From positions 1,054,001 through 1,118,000 of the forward strand of contig NC_020504.1 in assembly GCF_000349325.1 (NCBI RefSeq): a stretch of 64,000 nucleotides of DNA, read 5' to 3'. The notes under the pieces are model-generated. The model worked only from the letters and a program-made list of their open reading frames with translations. It was not told the DNA's origin and did no database searches. Shown one piece after another: positions 25,994 to 33,254 of this stretch; positions within the stretch are counted from its first letter, which is position 1, and each line of letters opens with the position of its first letter. This DNA comes from Streptomyces davaonensis JCM 4913. Its GTDB lineage: Bacteria; Actinomycetota; Actinomycetes; Streptomycetales; Streptomycetaceae. Made by a program: the position numbers and the translations under genes.

Positions 25994-26328
25994 GCACGAG
26001 GGAGAGCCGCGGGATGGTCGACCGTATCGAGGGCTTTCTGCTCGTCGAGGCCACCCGCGAGGAGGGCCGCACCGCCGCCGAGCGCTTCTGTGCCCCGCTG
26101 GATCCCTGGCTGACGGAGGCTCAGCGGGCGGAGCTGGAGCGGCGGTTCGAGTCGGAGTATCTGGTCCTCGCCCGGCGGTCCTGGCAGCGTACGGCCGAGC
26201 GGGCGCAGGAGCTGCGGGCCGAGTACGAGGAGCGGTACCGGGTGCTGCGGTGCCGGATGGTCGCGGCGGGCCTGTTGGCCTGCGCCGGTCTCGTGGCCGT
26301 GGCGGGAATCGTCGCCGTGGTGTGCTGA
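25990..26328 (+). CDS. Small C-terminally anchored membrane protein coupled to ctaD
   Basis: This 112-residue protein starts with a GTG overlapping the ctaD stop (GTGA). Its first 85 residues are charged and helical ([20 protein letters not shown], then [20 protein letters not shown]). A single C-terminal membrane helix ([20 protein letters not shown]) ends the protein. I do not recognise a family. Translational coupling suggests an assembly or accessory role for the oxidase. Confidence 0.7.
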   Translation: MSTRESRGMVDRIEGFLLVEATREEGRTAAERFCAPLDPWLTEAQRAELERRFESEYLVLARRSWQRTAERAQELRAEYEERYRVLRCRMVAAGLLACAGLVAVAGIVAVVC

Positions 26329-26346
26329 GGAGGCGGCTCCCGGGGC

Positions 26347-26360
26347 CATACTGACCGTCG
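26347..26360 (+). promoter_or_regulatory. Candidate leaderless -10 of glycosyltransferase gene
   Basis: CATACT at 26347-26352 fits the actinobacterial TANNNT-like -10 and lies 7 bases before the GTG start at 26360. There is no ribosome binding site near the start, which supports a leaderless mRNA. The -35 (CTGAGG, 26325-26330) is weak. Confidence 0.35.
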
Positions 26361-27583
26361 TGCGCGTAGCGATCATGACGGCGGGCTCCCGGGGCGATGT
26401 GGCCCCCTACACCGGTCTGGGTCAGGCCCTGGCCCGGGCCGGACACCAGGTCACCCTGGTCACCCACGCCCGCTTCGAGCCCCTCGTGGCGGGCACGGAA
26501 CTCCGCTTCCATCCCCTCCCCGTCGATCCACGGGCGGAGTTGCACTCCTCCCGCGGCCGGGGGCTGCACCGCAGCGCGACCGGCGTGGGCAAGCTGATGC
26601 GGGTGGCCGCGCTGGCACGGGCCGTGGTGGGGCGGATGACGGACGATCTGGTGGCCGCCGCCCGGGCCAGTGATGTCCTGCTGCTCTCCAGTTCACTGGG
26701 ACCGATCGGGCGGACCATCGCCGAGGGGCTGCGGTTGCCCTGCCTGGGCCTGTATCTCCAGCCCCTCGCTCCCACCCGCGAGTTCGCGCCGCCCGTGCTC
26801 GGCGCCGCCTCCTGGGGCGCTCTCGGCAACCGGTTCGCCGGGCACGGGGTGAATCTGCTGATGGAGCGGATCTTCGCCTCGACGGTGCCGTCGGTGCGGA
26901 CCCGGCTGGGGCTGCCCCGCGGCAACCGCGCCGGCCGCGCCTTGCCGGTGCTGCACGGGTTCAGCCCGCTGGTGGTGCCCCGCCCCCGGGACTGGCCGTC
27001 CGGACTGGACGTGACCGGGTACTGGTGGCCGTACGACCGGGATCAGCTGCTGCCCGCGAGGATCGAGGAGTTCCTCGACGCGGGTGAGCCGCCGGTGTTC
27101 GTGGGTCTTGGCAGTGCGACCGTGCCCGACCCGGCCGCGCTGAGCGCCGAGATCGTGCGGGCGCTGCGGCGGGCCGGGCTGCGCGGGGTGTTCCAGCGCG
27201 GTTGGGGCGGTCTGGCGGCCGACGGCGCGGACATGCTGACGGTCGACGAGGTGCCGCACTCCGCCCTGTTCCCGCGGATGGCCGCCGTCCTCCATCACGC
27301 GGGCGCCGGCACTACCGCGGCCGGGCTGCGGGCCGGGGTTCCGGCGGTGCCCGTGCCGATCCAGTTCGACGAGGGCTTCTGGGCGGAGCGGCTGGTCACC
27401 CTCGGTGTGGCGCCACGCCGGGTGCCGCTGCGCGCTCTGACGGCGCAGGTCCTGGCCCCGGCCCTCGACCGTGCCGTACGCGATCCCGCGCACCGGGAGC
27501 GGGCACAGGCCCTGGGCCTGCGGATCCGGCAGGAGGACGGCACGGCGCCGGTGCTGGCGGCGGTGGAGCGGCTCGCGGGGTAG
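26360..27583 (+). CDS. GT1-family glycosyltransferase (macrolide/flavonoid type)
   Basis: This 407-residue glycosyltransferase has a GT-B fold. The N-terminal acceptor domain starts MRVAIMTAGSRGDVAPYTGL, and the C-terminal nucleotide-sugar domain holds HHAGAGTTAAGLRAGVPAVP, the GT1/GT28 donor signature, with VFVGLGSATV before it. It transfers a sugar to a small molecule or lipid. A paralogue at 31226-32419 shares both ends. Antibiotic or toxin glycosylation is one plausible role for such orphan enzymes; glycolipid or sterol-glucoside synthesis is another. Confidence 0.88.
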   Translation: MRVAIMTAGSRGDVAPYTGLGQALARAGHQVTLVTHARFEPLVAGTELRFHPLPVDPRAELHSSRGRGLHRSATGVGKLMRVAALARAVVGRMTDDLVAAARASDVLLLSSSLGPIGRTIAEGLRLPCLGLYLQPLAPTREFAPPVLGAASWGALGNRFAGHGVNLLMERIFASTVPSVRTRLGLPRGNRAGRALPVLHGFSPLVVPRPRDWPSGLDVTGYWWPYDRDQLLPARIEEFLDAGEPPVFVGLGSATVPDPAALSAEIVRALRRAGLRGVFQRGWGGLAADGADMLTVDEVPHSALFPRMAAVLHHAGAGTTAAGLRAGVPAVPVPIQFDEGFWAERLVTLGVAPRRVPLRALTAQVLAPALDRAVRDPAHRERAQALGLRIRQEDGTAPVLAAVERLAG

Positions 27584-27613
27584 GGACGTCCGCCGCGCCG
27601 GTCGCGCGATCTC

Positions 27614-27640
27614 CGCCACATGGAGTTGATCTCTGTGGCG
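27614..27640. repeat. Inverted repeat upstream of lpd-like gene
   Basis: CGCCACA (27614-27620) and TGTGGCG (27634-27640) are perfect 7-base arms separated by 13 bases, in the 124-base gap before the dihydrolipoyl dehydrogenase gene. It could be an operator for a dimeric regulator or a terminator for the glycosyltransferase gene upstream. No T-run follows. Confidence 0.4.
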
Positions 27641-27707
27641 CCTCGCCCGACAGAGAGGAACAATCCCCCACGGAACGGGAACCGATCCGATGGAAGAGGG
27701 ACCTCGC

Positions 27708-29120
27708 ATGGACGAGCAGGACCAGCGATTCGACGTCGTCGTACTCGGCGCCGGGCCCGGCGGCTATGTCGCCGCCGTCCGCGCCGCGCAGCTGGGCAAA
27801 AGCGTCGCGGTCGTCGAGGAGAGGTACTGGGGCGGGGTGTGCCTGAACGTGGGCTGCATCCCCACCAAGGCCCTGCTGCGCAACGCCGAACTGGCGCACA
27901 TCTTCACCCACGAGGCGAAGACCTTCGGCATCAAGGTCGACGGACAGGTGTCCTTCGACTACGGCGAGGCGTTCCGCCGCAGCCGCAAGGTCGCCGACGG
28001 CCGGGTCAAGGGCGTCCACTACCTGATGAAGAAGAACAAGATCACCGAGTTGGACGGCCGCGGCACCTTCCTCGACCCGCACACGCTCCAGGTCACCGAC
28101 TACGACGGCAATGCCCGGACCATCGGCTTCGAGCACTGCATCATCGCCACCGGGGCCACGCCCAAGCTGCTGCCCGGCACCAAGCGCAGCTCGCGGGTGG
28201 TGACCTACGAGGAGCAGATCCTCGCCGAGGACCTGCCGCAGTCGATCGTCATCGCGGGCGCCGGTGCCATCGGCATCGAGTTCGCCTACGTCCTGCACCA
28301 CTACGGCGTGAAGGTCACCGTCGTCGAGTTCCTGGACCGCATGGCGCCCCTGGAGGACGTCGAGGTCTCCGCCGAACTCGCCCGCCAGTACCGCAAGCTG
28401 GGCATCGACGTCCTCACCTCCACGCGTGTGGACGCCATCGACGAGTCGGGTCCTCAGGTCCGGGTCACGGTCACGGGCAAGGACGGCGCGCAGCGGATCC
28501 TGGAGGCCGACAAGGTCCTCCAGGCCATCGGCTTCGCCCCGAACGTCACCGGCTACGGCCTGGAGAACACCGGCGTGACGGTCACCGAGCGGGGTGCCGT
28601 CGACGTCGACGGCCGCTGCCGCACCTCCGTCCCGCACATCTACGCCATCGGCGACGTGACCGCGAAGCTGATGCTCGCGCACAGCGCCGAGGCGATGGGC
28701 GTGATCGCCGCCGAGACGATCGCCGGTGCGGAGACCATGGAGCTGGACTACGCGATGATCCCGCGCGCCACCTACTGCCAGCCCCAGATCGCCAGCTTCG
28801 GCTACACCGAGGCCCAGGCCCGCGAGCTGGGCTACGACGTCAAGGTCGCCAAGTTCCCCTTCACCGCCAACGGCAAGTCCCACGGTCTCGGGGACACGAC
28901 CGGGTTCGTGAAGCTGATCAGCGATGCGAAGTACGGCGAGCTCATCGGCGGCCATCTGATCGGCCCGGACGTCACCGAGCTGCTGCCGGAACTCACCCTG
29001 GCCCAGCAGTGGGACCTCACGGTCCACGAGGTCGCGCGCAACGTCCACGCCCACCCGACGCTCGGCGAGGCCGTCAAGGAAGCCGTGCACGGACTTGCCG
29101 GCCACATGATCAACATGTGA
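27708..29120 (+). CDS. lpd: Dihydrolipoyl dehydrogenase (E3)
   Basis: This 470-residue flavoprotein disulfide reductase has the FAD site [19 protein letters not shown], the redox disulfide [13 protein letters not shown], the NAD site [20 protein letters not shown], the second FAD motif HIYAIGDVT, and the C-terminal His-Glu dyad region [15 protein letters not shown]. It reoxidises dihydrolipoyl groups of 2-oxoacid dehydrogenase complexes using NAD+. The ATG at 27708 has AGAGGGA upstream. The gene is alone, without E1/E2 partners nearby, so it may be the general E3 or a second copy. Confidence 0.92.
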   Translation: MDEQDQRFDVVVLGAGPGGYVAAVRAAQLGKSVAVVEERYWGGVCLNVGCIPTKALLRNAELAHIFTHEAKTFGIKVDGQVSFDYGEAFRRSRKVADGRVKGVHYLMKKNKITELDGRGTFLDPHTLQVTDYDGNARTIGFEHCIIATGATPKLLPGTKRSSRVVTYEEQILAEDLPQSIVIAGAGAIGIEFAYVLHHYGVKVTVVEFLDRMAPLEDVEVSAELARQYRKLGIDVLTSTRVDAIDESGPQVRVTVTGKDGAQRILEADKVLQAIGFAPNVTGYGLENTGVTVTERGAVDVDGRCRTSVPHIYAIGDVTAKLMLAHSAEAMGVIAAETIAGAETMELDYAMIPRATYCQPQIASFGYTEAQARELGYDVKVAKFPFTANGKSHGLGDTTGFVKLISDAKYGELIGGHLIGPDVTELLPELTLAQQWDLTVHEVARNVHAHPTLGEAVKEAVHGLAGHMINM

Positions 29121-29133
29121 CCCGCGGCGGCGG

Positions 29134-29790
29134 CTACGTCTCCTGCCACCCCACCGGGCGCAGAATCGCCAGCAGTTGGCGGACGAGTTCCTCCACGACC
29201 TGGTCCAGGGTGGCGTCGACCCAGCCCGCGCTCCAGTCGTGCAGCAGGCCGTTGACGCTGCCGATGAACGCGGCCGCGGCGAGGCGGTAGTCACGCTGGG
29301 CCGCCTCGCCGCGGGCGGCGGCGGCCCGCGCCTCGGCGCAGATGAGGTCGACCCAGCGGGAGCGGCGGGCCAGGCGCTGCTCCTCCAGGCGAGGGCTGAC
29401 GCCGATGATCTCGACGAAGGTGATGCGGACGCGGCGCGGATCGGCGGTCACATTGGCCGCGTAAGCCCGGAAGATCGCGGCGGCCCGCTCGTCGATCGGC
29501 GCGTCCCCCACGTCCGCCGCACCGGCCAGGACGGCCTGTTCCGCCCAGGCGTTGACCTGGAGGTGGAGGGCGGCGAGGACGTCCTCCAGGGTGCGGAACT
29601 CCTCGTAGAACTGGCGCGTCGACAGACCGGCCGCCTCGCTCAGCGCCGCGACCGTGGTGCCCCGGTAGCCCGGTGTGTCGCCGAAGAGCTGGAGCGCGGC
29701 GTCGAGGAAGCGGCTGCGGCGCTCGGCCTTGCGTTCTTCCGCCGACTTGCCGCCGTAACGGCCGGTCGGCGCCCTGAGCCTGCCCGCCAA
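29134..29790 (-). CDS. TetR-family transcriptional regulator
   Basis: This is a 218-residue repressor. The helix-turn-helix lies at residues about 20-70 (RRSRFLDAALQLFGDTPGYR, GTTVAALSEAAGLSTRQFYE), followed by a helical ligand-binding domain with no recognisable specificity. It is divergent from the beta-propeller gene at 29978. The intergenic region contains a perfect 16-base palindrome (29860-29875) that is a good candidate operator, so it probably controls itself and that neighbour. Confidence 0.9.
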   Translation of the reverse strand: MAGRLRAPTGRYGGKSAEERKAERRSRFLDAALQLFGDTPGYRGTTVAALSEAAGLSTRQFYEEFRTLEDVLAALHLQVNAWAEQAVLAGAADVGDAPIDERAAAIFRAYAANVTADPRRVRITFVEIIGVSPRLEEQRLARRSRWVDLICAEARAAAARGEAAQRDYRLAAAAFIGSVNGLLHDWSAGWVDATLDQVVEELVRQLLAILRPVGWQET

Positions 29791-29859
29791 CGCCCCTCCT
29801 CTCCTTCGCCGTCCACCATTTTGTCGTGTACGCAGTCTTGTGGAGAAGGCCCCCCGCTC

Positions 29860-29875
29860 CTTACTTTCCAGTAAG
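29860..29875. promoter_or_regulatory. Candidate TetR operator
   Basis: CTTACTTTCCAGTAAG is a perfect inverted repeat (6-base arms, 4-base centre), 70 bases from the TetR start and 102 bases from the propeller start. Its size and symmetry suit a TetR dimer site. The assignment to this particular regulator is by position. Confidence 0.55.
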
Positions 29876-29977
29876 TCAAACTCTGAACGACCTCGTATTC
29901 AGATTCCCCCTATTGGCATGCCCACGCCATTCAGCACCCGCCCCCGCACGCCACCCGCCGTCCAGAGGAGAGCACTC

Positions 29978-31225
29978 ATGCCTGCCTTCAGAACCAGGCA
30001 CCTTTGCGCCGTCGCCGCCGCCCTTGCCCTGACCGTCACCGCCCCCGCCACCGCCGCCTCGGCGGACTCCGACGCCGCCCTGCGGGAGGTGCTGTTCGTC
30101 GGCAACAACTGGGACGGCACCGCCGATGTCCTCCGCTCCAGCGGGGACTTCGCGAAGATCGGGCGGATCAATGTGATCCCCGACAAGGACCAGCGGATGG
30201 CGGAGATCAACTCCGACCCGATCAAGTGGATCTACTTCATGGCGATCCGCAACAGCGTCGGCGAGGGCCACGACCAGTTCGTGGACGACATGTACTCCAC
30301 CCCCGACGGCACCTCGGTGGTGGTCTCCCGGCCGAGCTTCGCCGACGTCGTCTCCCTCGACCTGGCCACCGGCGCGGTCAACTGGCGCTTCCCCGTGTCG
30401 GGTTACCGCTCCGACCACATGGCGGTCTCCCCCGACGGCAAGCGGGTCGCGGTGTCGGCCTCGACCTCCAACACCGTGCATGTGCTGGACATCGAGACCG
30501 GCAAGGAGCTCGGCAAGTTCGGCACCGGCGACAAGCCGCACGAGAACGTCTTCACGCGGGACGGCAAGTACATCTACAACATGGGGATCGGCGATGTGAA
30601 CACCCAGACCGACGCCCCCTGGCTGGACTGGACGAAGGGCAACCGCTACATCACGGTCGTCGACGCGACGACGTACCAGCGGGTCAAGGTCATCGACATG
30701 CGGCAGCGGCTGGACGCGATCGGGCTCAGCGACTACTCCGACGCGGTCCGGCCGGCCGTGTTCTCGCCGGACGAGACCAAGCTGTACTTCCAAGTGTCGT
30801 TCTTCAACGGCTTCTTCGAGTACGACCTCGCCACCGACAAGATCGTGCGCACCAAGACGCTCCCGAAGAACCCGGCGACCAGCGACGACCGCACCACCTT
30901 CGTCAACGACTCGCGCCACCACGGGATCTCCATGAGCCCGGACGGCCGCAAGCTGTGTGTCGCGGGCACGATGGACGACTACGCGACCGTCGTCGACCGC
31001 GCCACGCTCCAGGAGGGCCCGCTTGTCACCGCCTCCAAGCCCTACTGGGCGACGGTCAGTGGGGACGGCAAGTCGTGCGTGGTCTCCGAGAGCGGCACCG
31101 ACCAGGTCACCGCCATCGACTTCGCCACCGGCGCCAAGCAGGTGTCCGTCCCGGTCGGCGACCACCCCCAGCGCGTCCGGCTCGGCCACGTGGAGGCGAA
31201 CTGGACGTCCCCGTCGGCCGGTTGA
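29978..31225 (+). CDS. Secreted YncE-like beta-propeller protein
   Basis: This 415-residue exported protein has a signal peptide (MPAFRTRHLCAVAAALALTV, cleaved near ASA). The mature part is built of beta-propeller repeats of the YncE/PQQ-like type: VVSLDLATGAVNWRFPV, NTVHVLDIETGKELGKFGTG, YITVVDATTYQRVKVIDM and AIDFATGAKQVSVPVG are equivalent blades. GAGGAGAGC precedes the ATG at 29978. Such proteins may bind a surface ligand or act as lactonase-like enzymes; no catalytic site is evident. It is probably controlled by the divergent TetR protein. Confidence 0.85.
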   Translation: MPAFRTRHLCAVAAALALTVTAPATAASADSDAALREVLFVGNNWDGTADVLRSSGDFAKIGRINVIPDKDQRMAEINSDPIKWIYFMAIRNSVGEGHDQFVDDMYSTPDGTSVVVSRPSFADVVSLDLATGAVNWRFPVSGYRSDHMAVSPDGKRVAVSASTSNTVHVLDIETGKELGKFGTGDKPHENVFTRDGKYIYNMGIGDVNTQTDAPWLDWTKGNRYITVVDATTYQRVKVIDMRQRLDAIGLSDYSDAVRPAVFSPDETKLYFQVSFFNGFFEYDLATDKIVRTKTLPKNPATSDDRTTFVNDSRHHGISMSPDGRKLCVAGTMDDYATVVDRATLQEGPLVTASKPYWATVSGDGKSCVVSESGTDQVTAIDFATGAKQVSVPVGDHPQRVRLGHVEANWTSPSAG

Positions 31226-32419
31226 TCAACCCAGCGCCTTCAGGACCGCTCCCGTGCCGTCCTCCGTCGCCATCCGCCGGGCGGCGACGGCGGCGGCACG
31301 GGCGTAGGTCTGGCGGCGTACGACGTCGCGCAGCGCCTCGGCGAGCCGTTCCTCGGTGAGGGAGGCGAAGGGGATGGGCGCGGTGGCGGCGCCCAGGGCG
31401 GCGAGCCGCCCGGCCCAGAAGGGCTGGTCCGCCGCCACCGGGACGGGCACCGCGGGCACTCCGGCGCGCAGCGCCGCGGCCGTGGTGCCCGCTCCGCCGT
31501 GGTGCACCACGGCGGCCGTGCGGGGGAAGAGCAGGGCGTGCGGTACGTCGCCGACGGTCAGGATGTCGTCGTCCTTCAGGCCTTCAGGACCGAGCTGAAG
31601 CACCCCGCGCAGTCCTGCACGCCGCAGCGCCCGCACCGCGATCCCGCCGAGCCGCTCCGCGTCGGCGCCCGCCATGCTCCCGAACCCGACGAACACCGGC
31701 CGCGCCCCGACGGCCAGGAAGTCCTCCAGCTCCGTGGAAAGCGCCGCGTCGGGGGCGACATACGGCGACCAGGTGCCGACGACGTCCAGACCGGGCCGCC
31801 AGTCCGCCGGCCGCGGCACGAGGGCCGTGCTGAAGCCGTACAGGACAGGCCAGTCGGCCTCCTCCTGGCGTCGGCGCATCGCGGCGGGCGGCAGCGGTGG
31901 CAGGCCCAGCCGGTCGCGGAGGCCCGCCACGCCCTGCCGATAGACGCGGTCGGCCATGCGCAGGGCGAAGCGGCCGGTCGCACGGTTGCCGAGGCGGCCC
32001 AGGGAGCGTCTGCCCATGACGACGGGTGGGAAGTCGCCGGTCGGGTGGGCCGGTACGACATAGGCGCCGGCGGTCCGTACGCCGGTGGCCTCGGCGAGGT
32101 GCCAGCCGAGCGGTGCCGTGGTGGCCGAGAGCAGGAGCAGGTCCGTGTCCGGGTCCAGCGCCTCGACGAAGCCCTGGCCGAGTTCGGTGACGAAGGCGGC
32201 CGCGGCGCGCATCAGTTCGCGTCTGTCCGAGACGTCGCCGTGGGGCTCGGGGCGGCCGGGCAGGGCGCGGAAGTCGAGGCCCGCATCCTGGACAAGGGGG
32301 GCGAAGGCGTCGGTGGTGGCGATGGTGACGTGGTGTCCGGCCTGGTGGAGGGCGGAGCCCAGGCCGGTGTAGGGGGCGACGTCGCCACGTGATCCGGCGG
32401 CCGCGACGAGGATCCTCAT
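31226..32419 (-). CDS. GT1-family glycosyltransferase coupled to a TipA-like regulator
   Basis: This 397-residue GT-B glycosyltransferase is a paralogue of the one at 26360: MRILVAAAGSRGDVAPYTGL at the N-terminus and VVHHGGAGTTAAALRAGVPA at the donor site, with VFVGFGSMAG between. Its ATG overlaps the stop of the MerR-family gene (ATGA), so the two are cotranscribed and translationally coupled. With a TipA-like drug sensor in front, this enzyme could modify and inactivate an incoming antibiotic, or glycosylate an envelope lipid under drug stress; both are inference. Confidence 0.88.
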   Translation of the reverse strand: MRILVAAAGSRGDVAPYTGLGSALHQAGHHVTIATTDAFAPLVQDAGLDFRALPGRPEPHGDVSDRRELMRAAAAFVTELGQGFVEALDPDTDLLLLSATTAPLGWHLAEATGVRTAGAYVVPAHPTGDFPPVVMGRRSLGRLGNRATGRFALRMADRVYRQGVAGLRDRLGLPPLPPAAMRRRQEEADWPVLYGFSTALVPRPADWRPGLDVVGTWSPYVAPDAALSTELEDFLAVGARPVFVGFGSMAGADAERLGGIAVRALRRAGLRGVLQLGPEGLKDDDILTVGDVPHALLFPRTAAVVHHGGAGTTAAALRAGVPAVPVPVAADQPFWAGRLAALGAATAPIPFASLTEERLAEALRDVVRRQTYARAAAVAARRMATEDGTGAVLKALG

Positions 32420-33195
32420 TCGGTCACCGTCCGGCGGGCCGCGTTCGTGTGAACGGCCTTGCAGAGATAGGCCGCGAGACCGGGCCGCTGCTGGGACGGC
32501 GGTACGACGAGGGCGAAGGCGCGTGGGTCGGCGGCGAAGTCGTCGGCGATCCGGCAGTGCATGTCGGGCGGGCAGTGGGTGAACCAGCGGGCGATGTGCA
32601 GCCGGTGCTCCTCCGCGAGGTCCGTCGTCCGCTCGGAGTCCGCCGGTTCACCCTCGTCGAAGGCGGCGAGGAGTTCCCCGCGCCAGGCCGCGGCCTCCCC
32701 CATCAGCTGCTTCCAGTCCTCCTTGCTGTGCGCGGCGGCACGGGCCATCGACTCCCGTTGCCCCTCGGAGTCCTGCCACTTGATCTGTGCCTCGGTGGCA
32801 TAGCTGAGGTCGAAGCTGATCTCGCCGAAGGCCTCGAAGCGCTCCTCGGGGGTGAGGGACACCCCCGTCTGCTGGACCTCGATGGCCTGTTCGGCGACCT
32901 CGGTCAGGCGCTTGAGGCGGTCGATCTCCGCACTCAACCGCCCCAGCCGGGAGCGCAGGTACTCCAGTGCGTTGGCCTGTGGGTCCTTGAGGATCTCGGC
33001 GATCTCGTCGAGGGAGAAGCCGAGTTCACGGTAGAAGAGGATCTGTTGGAGCCGGGCCAGATCACCGTCGTCGTAGAGCCGGTAACCGGCGCCGCTGCGG
33101 CCACTGGGCGAGAGCAGTCCCGCCCGGTCGTAGTGGTGCAGCGTGCGCACGGTCACCCCGGCGAAGGACGCGACCTGGCCCACGGAGTAACTCAT
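32416..33195 (-). CDS. MerR-family regulator, TipA-like (TipAS antibiotic-recognition domain)
   Basis: This 259-residue protein is similar along its length to TipAL. Residues 1-70 form the MerR winged helix (SVGQVASFAGVTVRTLHHYD, LQQILFYRELGFSLDEIAEI). A coiled-coil dimer helix (about 75-108) and the TipAS-like domain follow (VSLTPEERFEAFGE, SKEDWKQLMGEAAAWRGELL, FTHCPPDMHC). Two cysteines, C208 and C214, fall where TipA has its thiopeptide-reactive cysteine, though the second appears shifted by one position. TipA binds thiopeptides covalently and activates its promoter. It likely controls itself and the downstream glycosyltransferase. Confidence 0.88.
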   Translation of the reverse strand: MSYSVGQVASFAGVTVRTLHHYDRAGLLSPSGRSGAGYRLYDDGDLARLQQILFYRELGFSLDEIAEILKDPQANALEYLRSRLGRLSAEIDRLKRLTEVAEQAIEVQQTGVSLTPEERFEAFGEISFDLSYATEAQIKWQDSEGQRESMARAAAHSKEDWKQLMGEAAAWRGELLAAFDEGEPADSERTTDLAEEHRLHIARWFTHCPPDMHCRIADDFAADPRAFALVVPPSQQRPGLAAYLCKAVHTNAARRTVTE

Positions 33196-33219
33196 TCACC
33201 TGCCCTTTCGTCGAGGTAC

Positions 33220-33250
33220 AGCGTGCAGCCTGACGTAAGGGGAGGGTCAA
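33220..33250 (-). promoter_or_regulatory. MerR-type promoter/operator of the TipA-like operon
   Basis: On the minus strand TTGACC (33250-33245) is followed by a long 19-base spacer and CACGCT (33225-33220), the overlong spacer typical of MerR-activated promoters. Inside the spacer CCTTACGTCAGG (33240-33229) is an imperfect palindrome centred on ACGT, with 10 of 12 positions symmetric, and is the expected binding site. The start codon is 25 bases further on. Confidence 0.55.
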
Positions 33251-33254
33251 CCGG

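Noticed and set aside
24308..26569. 753-codon minus-strand frame opposite ctaD
   Set aside because: It is a shadow of the highly conserved oxidase gene, full of Arg/Asp/His runs typical of antisense translation.
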